Source: Entomortierella parvispora (taxonomy: Eukaryota; Mortierellomycota; Mortierellomycetes; Mortierellales; Mortierellaceae). Taken from it: 64,000 bases of DNA. The notes under the pieces are model-generated. The model worked only from the letters and a program-made list of their open reading frames with translations, was not told where the DNA came from and made no database searches. The stretch is taken from NCBI GenBank assembly GCA_963573315.1, contig OY752141.1, positions 3,286,001 through 3,350,000 on the forward strand, written 5' to 3'. Position 1 is the first letter of the stretch. The number at the start of each line of letters is the position of its first letter. This document shows positions 43,209 through 55,604 of the stretch, in pieces. A program made the position numbers and the translations under genes.

Positions 43209-43668
43209 TTACGAAGAGGTGTCCTCGACAAACTGCATTTGCATGTTGACGGTCCGAGAATCCAAACCACTTTGGCAGCTTGTAGTACTGAGGACCGACA
43301 TTGCCGGCGTTGAAGACCTAATCCAAGTTGATCATAGTGTCACCAGTCTTGTCGTTAATGAAAGTATCCTTGTCGACCGCACGAACATAGAGTTTGTCCT
43401 GTCCTGGGCGGACATAGAAGCAGAACGTCTCGTTGAACGTAGGGTTCAAACCCTTGGTGTCCTTGGAGCGGTGCTTGTAGGATTTCTCGAGCCACGTCTC
43501 TATGAAGGGGTCCGACTTGCCAAAGAGATCCTAATCGGTGAGCTTGCTGGCGCTGTTGAGCTTGACATAGAGCTGTATTTTGTTGGAAGCCATGGCACTT
43601 ATGGCGCCGTTGGTCTCAACAACGGGTTCAGAGGCTGCCAAGGCGGCGGCGAGCATGAGGAGCTTCAT
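43209..43668 (-). pseudogene. broken secreted C2-domain gene, paralogue of the 44112 gene
   Basis: The minus strand reads like the neighbouring C2 gene but is interrupted. It begins ATG at 43668 with MKLLMLAAALAA, a weak signal peptide, then NKIQLYVKLNSASKLTD. In-frame TAG stops lie at 43533-43531 (where the intact copy has Lys) and at 43320-43318. About 8 bases are missing near 43255, shifting the frame before the final QFVEDTSS and TAA at 43211-43209. Between the stops the C2 core is well kept, with SDPFIETWLE and VDKDTFINDKTG. These resemble canonical calcium-binding loops more closely than the intact copy does. A central 102-base block (43380-43481) is identical to the intact gene. Stop-codon read-through or introns removing the stops are not supported by splice sites. 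Sequence error is possible but would need three independent errors. Confidence 0.83.
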
Positions 43669-43802
43669 TCTTGGGGTGTTTGGAGCCTCTCCGGTCACAC
43701 TTGGATATCCAGGTTGACGGCCCACTGGTTGAGATAGGCGCATCTTGGTTGGATGCTTAGGATGCATGGTCCTCTTTTTGGTAGTGAGACCCATCCTCAC
43801 CA

Positions 43803-43863
43803 GAGACGCGTTCCACCCACATTTTTTTTTTTTTTTTTTTTTTTTTTTTGCAGAACGCGTCTC
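43803..43863. repeat. 11-bp inverted repeat flanking a T28 run between the divergent C2 genes
   Basis: GAGACGCGTTC at 43803-43813 and its exact complement GAACGCGTCTC at 43853-43863 enclose a run of 28 T (43822-43849). The pair lies in the 443-bp region between the C2 pseudogene start and the intact C2 gene. It could fold into a cruciform, be a chance palindrome around a slipped homopolymer, or be the remnant of a small insertion. No target-site duplication is obvious. Confidence 0.8.
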
Positions 43864-44029
43864 AACTGACGAGTCAGTTTCCCCAGGAAAAGAGATCTTG
43901 CCTGCTACCTCGATAATGAGTGGGGAAATGCAAACCCATGTTCCAATGATAGTTGAAGGCAGAGTCAAGTATAGCCCAATTGTCTCTGCGTCTGAATCCG
44001 CTCCTCATGCAGCGACATTTTAAAGCGGA

Positions 44030-44036
44030 TATAAAA
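44030..44036 (+). promoter_or_regulatory. TATA box of the secreted C2-domain gene
   Basis: TATAAAA lies 82 bases before the ATG at 44112, with no other gene start nearby on this strand. Confidence 0.6.
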
Positions 44037-44111
44037 ACCTAGGACAGCCTCCCAGTTGATTTTCTACCACATATCCCACCACCACTCTGTATACATCACG
44101 CTCAAGCAAAA

Positions 44112-44615
44112 ATGAAGTTTCTCACTCTTGTCGCATTGTTCATTGCTCCATTCGCGTTTGCTGCCTCTGCCGAGCACTGCGTGGATCTCGACAACACAAG
44201 CCCCGTGGATCCCAGCATTGCGGCCTCCAAGAACAAGGGCAACCTCTACGTCAAACTTAACCACGCCACAGATTTGACAAATAAGGATTGGATTGGTCAG
44301 TCAAACCCCTTCATCGAGATGTGGCTCGAGACGGCCTACAAGCACCGCTCCAAGGACACCAAGGGTTTGAACCCTACGTTCAACGAGACGTTCTGCTTCT
44401 ATGTCCGCCCAGGACAGGACAAACTCTATGTTCGTGTGGTCGACAAGGGTACGTTCTACAATGACAAGATTGGCGTGGCCACGATCCCCTTGACCAACCT
44501 CTTCCAGACCGGAAGCGAAGGCCCCACTGATTATGATCTGCCCAAGTGGTTTGGTCTTCGCAGCAACGGTGCGATCAACATGCAGATGCTGTACCAAGAG
44601 GACACTTCCAAGTAA
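44112..44615 (+). CDS. secreted single C2-domain protein
   Basis: 167 residues, single exon. MKFLTLVALFIAPFAFAASA is a clear signal peptide. The rest is one C2 domain: NLYVKLNHATDL, then DWIGQSNPFIEMWL, YKHRSKDTKGLNPTFNETF, LYVRVVDKGTFYNDKIG and KWFGLR. C2 domains usually bind calcium and phospholipid in the cytosol, so a secreted stand-alone C2 is less common. The calcium loops are partly degenerate: SNPF replaces the usual SDPY/F, and DKGTFYND replaces DxDxxxxDD. Calcium binding may therefore be weak. One N-glycosylation site (FNETF) is visible. It is arranged head to head with a broken paralogue, sharing a 102-base identical core (44335-44436). Its function is unknown; lipid or surface binding outside the cell is an inference. 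Confidence 0.85.
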   Translation: MKFLTLVALFIAPFAFAASAEHCVDLDNTSPVDPSIAASKNKGNLYVKLNHATDLTNKDWIGQSNPFIEMWLETAYKHRSKDTKGLNPTFNETFCFYVRPGQDKLYVRVVDKGTFYNDKIGVATIPLTNLFQTGSEGPTDYDLPKWFGLRSNGAINMQMLYQEDTSK

Positions 44616-44780
44616 ACCTTCCCTTTATTAGACTGATATTCTAATAGTAAGACTTATTAATAAAGTAACTTTGATAATTTATTCAAAGTTGTTTTGCCTT
44701 TGCCTTTGCCATGCCTTGGCTTTGCCATCGCATTGTCATTCATTCTTCGCTTCCTTTTCCAGACCAACATCTCATCAACA

Positions 44781-47081
<2,301 letters not shown>

Positions 47082-47201
47082 AGCGCTTGTCTAAACAATG
47101 GCAACGAATGCCAGGGCAATATTGTATATTTTGGGGTAAAAAGGAGTATTATCTGGCACGCATGATCAACAAAAAGAGGTGTTGGTAAATTGCTTTCATC
47201 C

Positions 47202-48822
47202 TTAAACGGCCTGGATTTGAGCAGGTCCCTCGACAACCTGATCATCCACCTGACGACGGAAGATCGTGATCTCCTGTTGCTTAAAGTAACGTCTGTTCTC
47301 CTCATCGACCAACACCAAGTTAAGGTAGTAACGAGCCGAGAACTTCATGTTGACTATTGTGTGGCAGGAGTAAATTAGCAAGAGTGTTTCCGAACATTCT
47401 CATGGCACTCAACATGCCTTATACGCCAGATGAAGTAAATGGCTTACCGTCGCGGAACGTGGGCGTGAGTTCGAATCCTCCGAGGAAAAGTCGGATGGGG
47501 ATGGTCTCTCCACGAACAGGGGCACCGTCCATGATTTCAAACTTGGTGATGGTCTCGCTCTCGTTATACTGGTTGGGTGGAGCTCCTGTAGTTTCGCGAC
47601 GGATAATCGAAAGTTCCATATGCTTAATCTTGATGCGGACTAAAAGGAAGTAGATCTTGCCTACGATCACATCTTTCAAATGATATCTAAACGATGTCCA
47701 GTATTGAATGTCAACAAAGGTGCTCCACGTGGGCCATTATTCCAGCTTCAACACAATGAAAAGGGGTCCTGTCTGTTACCTAGACTTGTTGTATTCAAAC
47801 TCAATATGGAGACAGTCCTCGATTCCGACCTCCATCTTGATCGAGTTGTTGCCATCTGAGGGCATGACATAAGAGTGCACCCAGATATCCTGTTCCTTGA
47901 CAACATCTGCCAACCGACGGAGGATGGTGACTCTCACAAAGTATCTATCAAATAGGGCAGAAAGGAGATATTAAAACAAGTTTAGTTGTAAGATCCTTGT
48001 CCTCACTTGCTCCTAGTCAGCTACAATCAGAGCATTGTCCATAGGCGTGGGATCGTTCGTACCTCAACTTGACGTTGATTCCATGATAACTCTCGTATTG
48101 CTTCTCAATGTTTTTGAATTCGAATTCATAGTTGGTATTGTTGCGAAGCTCTCCTGGCACAGCTAATTCCTGCTGGATCGTCCTGAACTCGTAGTGGTTT
48201 CCCCGGTCATAGAACAACTCTGTGAGAGAATGAAAAGAAAAAGAAAGTGGAAAGGGGAGGGATAGAGGGGGAGATCAGCGAAAGTAAAAGGAAAATGGGC
48301 GAAGTCAGAGCAACATTCCAAGCAACAATGACGTTCCGCTCGCCTGGGGTCCAACCGTCCAGTAACAAATTGTCAATGAAAAGTACCTATGCTTCCGACA
48401 AACTCGACCTTGATGCCATTGTGCTCCACTTTCTTTCCATCCCTGACTCTGATGTTAATCTAGTGATATTGAAGAGTGTCCAGTGTGGAGTTTGTCAATC
48501 ACTTTGCTCAAGAATCAACCAGGACTTGGCATCGGCTACAACAAAAAAAATAAAGAAAAAAAAGAGCAGTGTAGTGTACCTTTCCTGCAACGGTTTCTCC
48601 ATCAAAGTACAATGGGAACTGTTCACGTCTGTCCTTGTCGACCTTGGCTTCGATTTGCTTGCGCTGGTCCTGACCGTTGAATCGAATATCAATGTCGATT
48701 GGGGCCGACAGGCCAAAGAGACTCTAAGAAAGGAGGAAGAGGTATGGGAGGTGAGAGAGAGGTCTAGCCAAGAGAATGAGAGGAGGAAAGAGCGAGGAAA
48801 GAGGACTCACTGCCATCACCAT
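47202..48822 (-). CDS. VPS26: retromer subunit Vps26
   Basis: Seven exons on the minus strand: 48822-48811, 48723-48580, 48459-48387, 48219-48063, 47944-47780, 47686-47448 and 47353-47202, giving 313 residues. Vps26 is the arrestin-like subunit of retromer, which recycles receptors from endosomes to the Golgi. The family landmarks are all present in order: SAPIDIDIRFNGQ, then [120 protein letters not shown] and NMKFSARYYLNLVL. The first coding exon is only 12 bases (MVMA). A B-box-like sequence at 47468-47479 is part of the GFELTP codons, not a tRNA. Length matches the family. Confidence 0.95.
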
Positions 48823-49353
48823 GGTGCCGTTTATTATTTGCTAGGGATGAGGGGAGTGGGATGGATGAGAAGATGGAGGAAAAGAGGATGAGAGGAAGGA
48901 GGAATGGACAAGAGGAGGATAGATGGATGAATGAGAATGAATGAATGAATGAGGGACCTGCTGGAGCAAGTCGAGACAGTCGAACTTTGCGAAGAAAAGG
49001 AAGGCTGTGGGGGAGGAGGGAAGAAACGTCTTCCCGGATCGCAAATGCTGCATGAATGAATGACGATCTATATGAAGCACGTGATGATTCTGTCTCAGCC
49101 ATGCCTGCTGTGCTACTGCTGCTGCTGCACACCTCACTTCACGGAACACTCTCGCACTCTTGCCGAAACTCTGACAAAGACAGAACGCGCTCGATTCGTG
49201 AGCAGAGGCCGACATAGGACACGCACAAGAGATGGATATCCAGGGTAAAAAGGGGCCGGTTCCTCCTCCCTCCTCTTGTTCATCTCCTTCCTCATCCACA
49301 TCCTCATCCTCCTCATCTTCATCACAACCCTCTCTCTCTCTCCTTCCCTTGCC
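48823..49353. promoter_or_regulatory. divergent promoter region VPS26 / PFF1-like
   Basis: 531 bp between head-to-head genes. It contains GAATGAAT repeats near 48925-48955 and a CCTCATC/CTCTCTC pyrimidine-rich leader leading into the PFF1-like start (about 49260-49350). No specific site can be named. Confidence 0.5.
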
Positions 49354-52300
49354 ATGGTACGTGCTCTTTTTTTTTTATTTTATTTTATTTTTTTCTTCGT
49401 CTCGAATATTTTTTTTTTTTTGGTCCCGTCGCTTTGCTCATCTCTTTTGTCCCTCTCCATCTCGATTCCTCATTCCTTTCTTCCTTTTGTCCCCTTGACA
49501 GTCTACACTCCACAAGAGAAGGTCGGGCAAAACAAAGGACATGGCTCAAAACCAGGACGGCCGCGACAGACATATCGACGACGCCCACACGGAAGAGTCG
49601 CCTCTCCTCAGTGGCCACCGTGACGATCGCTTCGCCGAAGAACCACCAAAAACTCGGCCCAATGTCAACAAAGGTTCCTGGCGTCGCATGGCGGGCGTCT
49701 TCCTGCTGATGATCATCTCCTACATTGTTATTGGCAGCATCGTCAGCTACAAGCGTTTATCCTTGCCCTCACCAAAGTCCGTCGCCGATGCCACCGGGCC
49801 CAGTGACTTTTCAGCCGAATGGGCTTGGCAACATCTGGAACAGATTGCTCAAAAGCCCCATCCTCTCAACTCGCGCGAGAACCTGCGTATCCAGAAATAC
49901 CTTTTACAGACCGTGAGAGATCTGCAGAAGGAGGCCGCGCTCAAGAATCTGACTGTCGAGTTGGCGAACGATGATGTCAAATTGACAATGGCGAGCAATT
50001 TTTTAAGCAACGCGACGCGCATCGAATTTTACGAGTCCTCCAACGTTCTTGTCCGTGTCGTGGGAACTCAAGGAAAATCTGAGAACAACCTTCAAGGTCA
50101 CGCAGAGGCGGTCGTTGTGGATGCTCACTACGGTAAGAGCAAAGAGAAACCGAAAGGGGAAAAAGACCCTAGTCCCGACTTACGGTTCCTTTTGGCCCGG
50201 AATCAGTGGGTTCTTGGTCATCAGAAATAAGCCTTCCGGAGAATTTGAGACGTTCATCGCATCCATTTCAGGACATCAAATTTTGTTTGTTACTCCTTTG
50301 TGTGTGTGTGCAACTTGTGCAACCTTCAACTGAACTCAATGCACTTCTCCTTGGCTGTAGATTCGGTTTTGATCGGAAAAGGTGCCACAGATGACGGCGT
50401 CGGCGTCTCGGTATGCTTGGAGATGATTCGCAATCTCATCAACCACCCCGTCAAGCACAATGTCATCTTCAACATCAATAACGGCGAGGAGGTTGGACTT
50501 TATGGCGCCGCTGCGTTCATGAAGCATCCCTGGGCCAAGGACGTCAAAGCCTTTGTCAACCTTGGTATTGTTAACCGAATCGTTGGTCTCACCTTTCAAC
50601 TGGCTGACTATGTGGTCAATTCTTATTAACGCCGGTTGTCGCTTTCTCCTGTAGAGGGTGCTGGTGCTGGCGGACGTGCTTTGCTTTTCCGTGCCAGCAA
50701 CAAAGCCCTGGTCAAGTATTACAGCCATGTTGGCAACTCACCTCACGCCAATGTGTTTGGTAATGATATTTTCAAGCTCGGTCTGATCAAAAGGTACGAG
50801 ACCCTAACTTGTACATTGCTGCTTATTGCTGCATCAAGATTCAACGACTAACTGTCCCTGTCTTGCAATTCACCAAATTATAGTGGAACTGATTTCTCAG
50901 TGTACACAGCCTACGATATCCCAGGACTCGATATTGCCTTCTACAGTCGCAGAGCCTTCTATCACACGCTCCACGACGACATTGAACATACCTCCAAGGG
51001 GTCAGTGCAGCACATGGGTACCACTGGACTTGCAGCTGTTCGAAGCATTGCAGATTCGGACTACTTGACCAAGCCAAAGGAGATTCTCAGTTCGGAACCC
51101 AGCATGTACTATGATTTTGCTGGATTGTTCATGATGGTTTACTCCTTCAACACCTATTTGACCTTGAACTACAACCTTCTCGTGGTCGTTCCTGTCTTTA
51201 TTGGGTGGGCTTTGGTGACTGCTCGCAAGCATGGCCTCAGTCTCAGTGTAGTCCTCAGGAGTTACCTATCATTGTTGGTGAGCTTTATTGCTGCCATCGC
51301 CACCTCCTTTGGGTTTGCCTTCTTGCTTACCAAGGTGAATCCAATGTTGGTGTACGGCGAGCACTGGCTCGCGTTCATTTTCTTTGTTTTCCAAAGCTGC
51401 ACAGCCATCATTTGCGTTCAATGGGCTTGGGTCAAGTTCGAGTTCTGGCTCAAGGGAGACATGGGCCCCCTTGAAGTTGCGCTCGAGCGTATGCGCGTTG
51501 ATTCAGAACAAATTTCTAACGTAGGAATCATCCTGTTCTGGTGGACAATGTTGATCGGAGCCACAATCGCCGGCCGTAACCAACAACTTGGACTCTTTTA
51601 TTTCATCAGTTGGTTTACAGCTACCTCCATGATCTCTGCATACCTTTCCATTTACCCAAAGAGACGAGGAACGGGATGGACGCTTGCCCGCCTTTGGGTC
51701 AACTTTGTCCCATTGGCCATGACCTTGGAGGTTGCCATCACTTGTATGATTGCTATGAGTCAGACCCTTGTCGACGGCACGCCTCCATTCTCCAGTAAGT
51801 ACTCTTTCATGATGTTCGCAGGGTGAATATAGTGAAATTGTGTAGTAATATCTGAGGTTAACATATCCGCCACCTTTCGCCTGTTGTAGTCATGGCCCTA
51901 TTTGCCCTTTGCGCACTGAACTGTGTCATGCCTTTGGTTCCTACTATTCACCGGTCTGCCAACTACAAAAAGATGGGGCAGGTCAGCGTATTCTTGACCC
52001 TCGCTCTTTTGATTTCCGCTTGCATTGTTTTCCCGTACAATGGCAAGGAGGCCCCCAATAAGGTGATTTGGCGCCAGGTCTACGATCTCGACCAGAATAC
52101 GTCACTGGTGACAGTGAAGACGATGAACGGCCTTGAGGACATCATGAAGTTGGTTCCTGAGGCCAAGGAACGCGAGTGCGGTCCCGATCCTGTCAGTAAG
52201 AATGTCCTTACTCAATGCATCTACAAGGGTGCGATTCCTACGATTGTGGTCGAGTCCAAAAAATCTGGCAAGGAGATCATCAAGTCAGAAATCTCCAAGC

Positions 52301-52722
52301 CAGAGCACCATAAGGAGGAAGAGATTTTGCTCCGCACAGTGCATGTAAAGTGGACTGCCAAAGACTCCCGCTTGTGCAATGTCGTCTTCCCACAGAACTC
52401 GACTGTTGCGTCAATCAGCCTCGAGGGTTTCCCCGAGCCCGAGCAAGGGTTCAATTCTCAAACCATGAAAGATGCTAGCAAGCAAGGAATGACCTCCTTC
52501 AAGCGCGAGTATGATCAATTATGGGATCTGGCTGTCACATATGAGGTTCAGACCACGGATGCCCCATCTTTAGAAGGAACTCTCGGATGCCTGTACGATG
52601 AATGGGACAACAACCAGCTCCCTGCCTTCACAAATATGAAGGATTACTTGCCTGAGTGGGCTTTGATTGGTGGTGGAAAGGGTCCTGGTCTTTTGACGAT
52701 CCAGAAGAAGGTCATTCTGTAG
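49354..52722 (+). CDS. PFF1: vacuolar membrane M28 metalloprotease, Pff1/ERMP1-like
   Basis: Six exons: 49354-49356, 49502-50132, 50361-50564, 50655-50793, 50884-51794 and 51890-52722, giving about 906 residues. The family has a lumenal M28 aminopeptidase-like domain followed by a multi-spanning membrane region, located in vacuole or ER membranes. After a short cytosolic segment with a dileucine-like EESPLL and one membrane helix (MAGVFLLMIISYIVIGSIVSY), the zinc ligands appear as HYDS (His210, Asp212), ATDDG, NNGEEVGLYG, NLEGAGAGG and YHTLHDD. About eight hydrophobic helices follow, then a lumenal C-terminal domain. The first exon as drawn is just the ATG, joined through GTACGT...TTGACAG to STLHKRRSGKTKD. 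If that intron is untranslated, the start would be ATG 49541 and the protein 14 residues shorter. The substrate is unknown. Confidence 0.9.
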
Positions 52723-52898
52723 TTTGAAATCTTGTTACGACTCGATGAATATATTCTAGTGCAGTTTATTTACGACTTTGATGAACCGAATCCAGAGAAT
52801 CTACCAACAAGACATGTAGAGAAAGCAGTTTAGGTCAGATTTTCAGAAATAAAAAACGTACATCACGATAAAAGAAGTCAAGACCAAACGTCCAGTTC

Positions 52899-53649
52899 TT
52901 ACCCCATCATTGCTGCCATAGCAGGGTCCATGCCGCCATCATCAAAAGAATCATCCTTCTTCTCTGCTTTTTTTTGCTTTTTGCGTTCCCGTTTTTCAGC
53001 CTTTTCGCGGTCCTCCTGTCTCTTGACTTCTTCTAGTCTTGCATCGAGGTCGTATTTGATCTCCTTCTTAGGTGCTTCCGCTTTCCGCTTCATGCTTTCA
53101 AGTTTTGCAATGACATCGTCGACATCTTCTCGGACAGCCTTTGTGTCAATACCCATGTTCTTCAGATGCTTCCTTCCGTTCTTGTGATCCAAGTAAGCGG
53201 TACTATCCTTGAGCACACAATCGCAAACTCTGCAATAGAATCCAGGCGCTCTTCCTGTGGGGCCTCCTTGAACGACCTGACTCTTTCCAATCGCAGACTC
53301 CAAGATCAGGCGCTCTGATCTTTCTGCAGCAATGTCTTCTTCGGTGGGCGCAGCCTTTGAGGATCTCTTCTTGACGGTTTTGCCAAGGGCTCTTTGTTCA
53401 TCTTCTTCCCGAAGTTCCTTTTCCCGAGCAGCTCTTTCTTTGGCCCGGCGTTCCATCTCTTCCATATCCCATCTTCCTGACTTTGCTTTTTCCTAACAGA
53501 GGGAAGGAACAAGAAGCAATGTTAAGAAAAGGAGAATGATTTATAACAGATCAGACCAAGCAACATGGCCAGGAAAACCTTTCAGGCCAAATAAAAAGAT
53601 GGATACATACGACTACGCCATAGGCGCCTTTCTTTTGTGAGGACGACAT
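52899..53649 (-). CDS. SNU23: U4/U6.U5 tri-snRNP zinc-finger protein Snu23 (ZMAT2-like)
   Basis: Two exons on the minus strand, 53649-53611 and 53492-52899, giving 210 residues. Snu23 is a B-complex splicing factor that acts near the 5' splice site in the spliceosome. The N-terminus KKGAYGVVEKAKSGRWDMEEMERRAKERAAREKE is the family's basic/acidic helical entry. The single U1-type C2H2 zinc finger is FYCRVCDCVLKDSTAYLDHKNGRKHLKNMG. The C-terminus has the conserved helix VDDVIAKLESMKRK and a Lys-rich tail ending in a Met/Ala segment (GGMDPAMAAMMG). The intron has GTATGT and GTTAG ends, in phase 0. The gene is head to head with the SP/TP-rich gene (202 bp apart). Confidence 0.92.
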
Positions 53650-53851
53650 TGAGAATAATTGTTGGATGAAATACGAGTAGGATGGATGGAAAGTAGATTG
53701 AGGTAATGCGATCAATTGCAACTTTCCACAAAATTCATGATGCATGGGCCAAGAAGGTGCTCTTGTACCCTTAAGCAACGCCCTTGTCCCACATCTCAAA
53801 AGCACGCTCAATGTAATCGTGAACATGTAGTCTTGTCCATTGCTCCTCATA
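53650..53851. promoter_or_regulatory. short divergent promoter SNU23 / SP-TP-rich gene
   Basis: Only 202 bp separate the two start codons, so the genes must share promoter sequence. No TATA box or clear factor site is evident on either side. Confidence 0.5.
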
Positions 53852-55492
53852 ATGACCCTCGACTCGGTCCCATCCTCGCCCAAGGCCCGCAAAGGTTGCT
53901 CGTCTCTCTCCATCAACCCACCCTTCCCGCCGATCCCCAAGAACGGACATGTTGACTCCACAGAGGAAGTTGTTATTATTGGTTACAACCAAGACTCGAC
54001 CGCGCCTTCAACCTCTCTGGGAGCTGGCGAAAAACAGGATGCGGGCCAGCTAGAAGGATGCAGCCCAGTCGCCGAGGATGTGGAGCAAGCTGTAGTCGCA
54101 CTGGACTCAATCTCACATCAGAAGGGTATTACCTCCAGGAACCCCTCGACGTTGCCAATTTTACGCGCTGCCCGCAGCACAAAACACGTCCTGGTACCCG
54201 AGAGGCGATCATCTGCATCCTCTGTCCGCCCGCACGCCCCATCTGAGCTTTGGGAGAAACATCTCGCCTTTCAAAGAAATCAAGAGTCTTCCAAGAAAAT
54301 TGTTCGCCCTTCCTTGATCCAGGTGGCAGATGAGGACAACCCGTTCATGGTCACGCCAGTGGCTGTTCAGAAAACGATGCGTCCCAAGGTGGCGGATGCA
54401 GACAACCCGTTTATGGTGACTCCGGAGACTGTTCAGGGAAGGGCGCGTTCTACGGTGGCCGACGAGGACAATCCGTTTATGATGACACCAGATGCTGTCC
54501 GGAAAAAGAGGCGTTCAAAGGCTGAACAACGGGTCGATCCCGTCTCGCCTTCCCTATTCAAAATTGATTCAATACCAAGGACAACGAATATGGGAGGGGG
54601 TCCTCTGGGATTGCGGTCTGGAAAGCAGAGGCTCAGGCCTGCTATTGATCAGGGAGAGGAATTGGTCGAGGGCACGATCAGGGAGAACATTGACAATCAG
54701 GAAGTGGAGGAGCAGCGGATACCACAGCGGCGGGACATCGAAGCAGCAAGCCCTTTACGGCCATACCATCGCAAACTCTCTCTTGGGTCCCCCTCATCGT
54801 CTTCCATAAAACGCGGTATCCAGCCTGAATCCGGGATGCTCGGAAAAGATTGTTCAGACGATGAGGATAACTCCAACTGGGGTAGCAGCAGAAATAATAT
54901 TTTTTTGCGGACACCTGAAAAGAGGCGACATTTCGACATCAATACGCTGTTTTCTCCAGGATCTCCAAGCAGATGGACGGACGATATGATCTCACCCAAG
55001 TCTGAGATACTTCAAAGGATACATGATGGCGATGAGCAGATAGAGTCGCCCTTGTCGCCTTTGATGAATATTGAAACGCCAAAGCGGAGACTTCGTTGTG
55101 ATATCTTCCAAAAAGATGCTTCCTGTGGTCAGGATCAAGATTCTCTGCTTTGTCTAGAAGACGAGGATGATGATGGAGATGGCTTCGGGTCGGACACCAA
55201 AGACGACGGAAAGTATACCTGGAAACAAGACGCCTTGAATCGCGATCTGTCAAACACACCCTTGTTCCCGTCAAAGTCCTCGTCGGGACCGTGGTCGCCC
55301 GGGACAACACCAAAGTCAAAGCGCGCAAAACATGTGTACCAGACGCCGCCTCGCAAGAAACCACCAGTGCTATCACCTTTCAAGAAACCTCCAGGTGCAC
55401 CGCGATTCTCTTTCTATTCCGGGATTATTGAGGATCAAAGCACGCGCTACAGCCCGGCCAAACAAAAGCTTGACCGTATGCGCAGGCCGTGA
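53852..55492 (+). CDS. unrecognised SP/TP-rich protein with three NPF/TP repeats
   Basis: 546 residues in one exon from ATG 53852. The reading frame is open slightly farther upstream but has no ATG there. I recognise no folded domain. Residues 158-223 consist of three tandem 22-residue repeats with the core VAD(E/A)DNPFM(V/M)TPxxVx, each followed by basic residues. The rest is rich in S/T-P sites: VTP, LSLGSP, LRTPEKRR, FSPGSP, ISPKSE, SPLSP, NTPLF, WSPGTTPKSKR, VYQTPPRKK, LSPFKK and YSPAK. These look like cyclin-dependent kinase or MAP kinase sites with adjacent basic residues. An acidic run (LEDEDDDGDGFGSD) lies near residue 435. NPF is the usual ligand of EH domains in endocytosis. The repeats plus kinase sites suggest a cell-cycle or trafficking scaffold, but that is inference. 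It ends 112 bp from the convergent protease gene. Confidence 0.75.
   Translation: MTLDSVPSSPKARKGCSSLSINPPFPPIPKNGHVDSTEEVVIIGYNQDSTAPSTSLGAGEKQDAGQLEGCSPVAEDVEQAVVALDSISHQKGITSRNPSTLPILRAARSTKHVLVPERRSSASSVRPHAPSELWEKHLAFQRNQESSKKIVRPSLIQVADEDNPFMVTPVAVQKTMRPKVADADNPFMVTPETVQGRARSTVADEDNPFMMTPDAVRKKRRSKAEQRVDPVSPSLFKIDSIPRTTNMGGGPLGLRSGKQRLRPAIDQGEELVEGTIRENIDNQEVEEQRIPQRRDIEAASPLRPYHRKLSLGSPSSSSIKRGIQPESGMLGKDCSDDEDNSNWGSSRNNIFLRTPEKRRHFDINTLFSPGSPSRWTDDMISPKSEILQRIHDGDEQIESPLSPLMNIETPKRRLRCDIFQKDASCGQDQDSLLCLEDEDDDGDGFGSDTKDDGKYTWKQDALNRDLSNTPLFPSKSSSGPWSPGTTPKSKRAKHVYQTPPRKKPPVLSPFKKPPGAPRFSFYSGIIEDQSTRYSPAKQKLDRMRRP
54323..54520 (+). repeat. three tandem 66-bp units encoding NPF/TP repeats
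   Basis: Units begin at 54323, 54389 and 54455, each exactly 66 bases (22 codons). They differ at many third positions, so the duplication is not very recent while the protein core is retained. Confidence 0.88.
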
Positions 55493-55604
55493 TCTGCTCG
55501 AGTTGAATTGAGTAAAGCATTTTATTATAATTATATTTTTTTTAAAAAAAAAAGAAATATGCGAAAACGAAATGACGATGCAGTGTGTATTAGAAGATGG
55601 AGTA

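Noticed and set aside
43531-43968. Minus-strand frame upstream of the C2 pseudogene as a longer protein
   Set aside because: It reads through the poly-A side of the T28 run (Lys run) and ends at the first TAG of the pseudogene; there is no coherent protein.
47468-47479. tRNA B-box-like AGTTCGAATCCT
   Set aside because: It encodes the conserved GFELTP segment of Vps26 on the minus strand. No acceptor stem or A box is placed around it.
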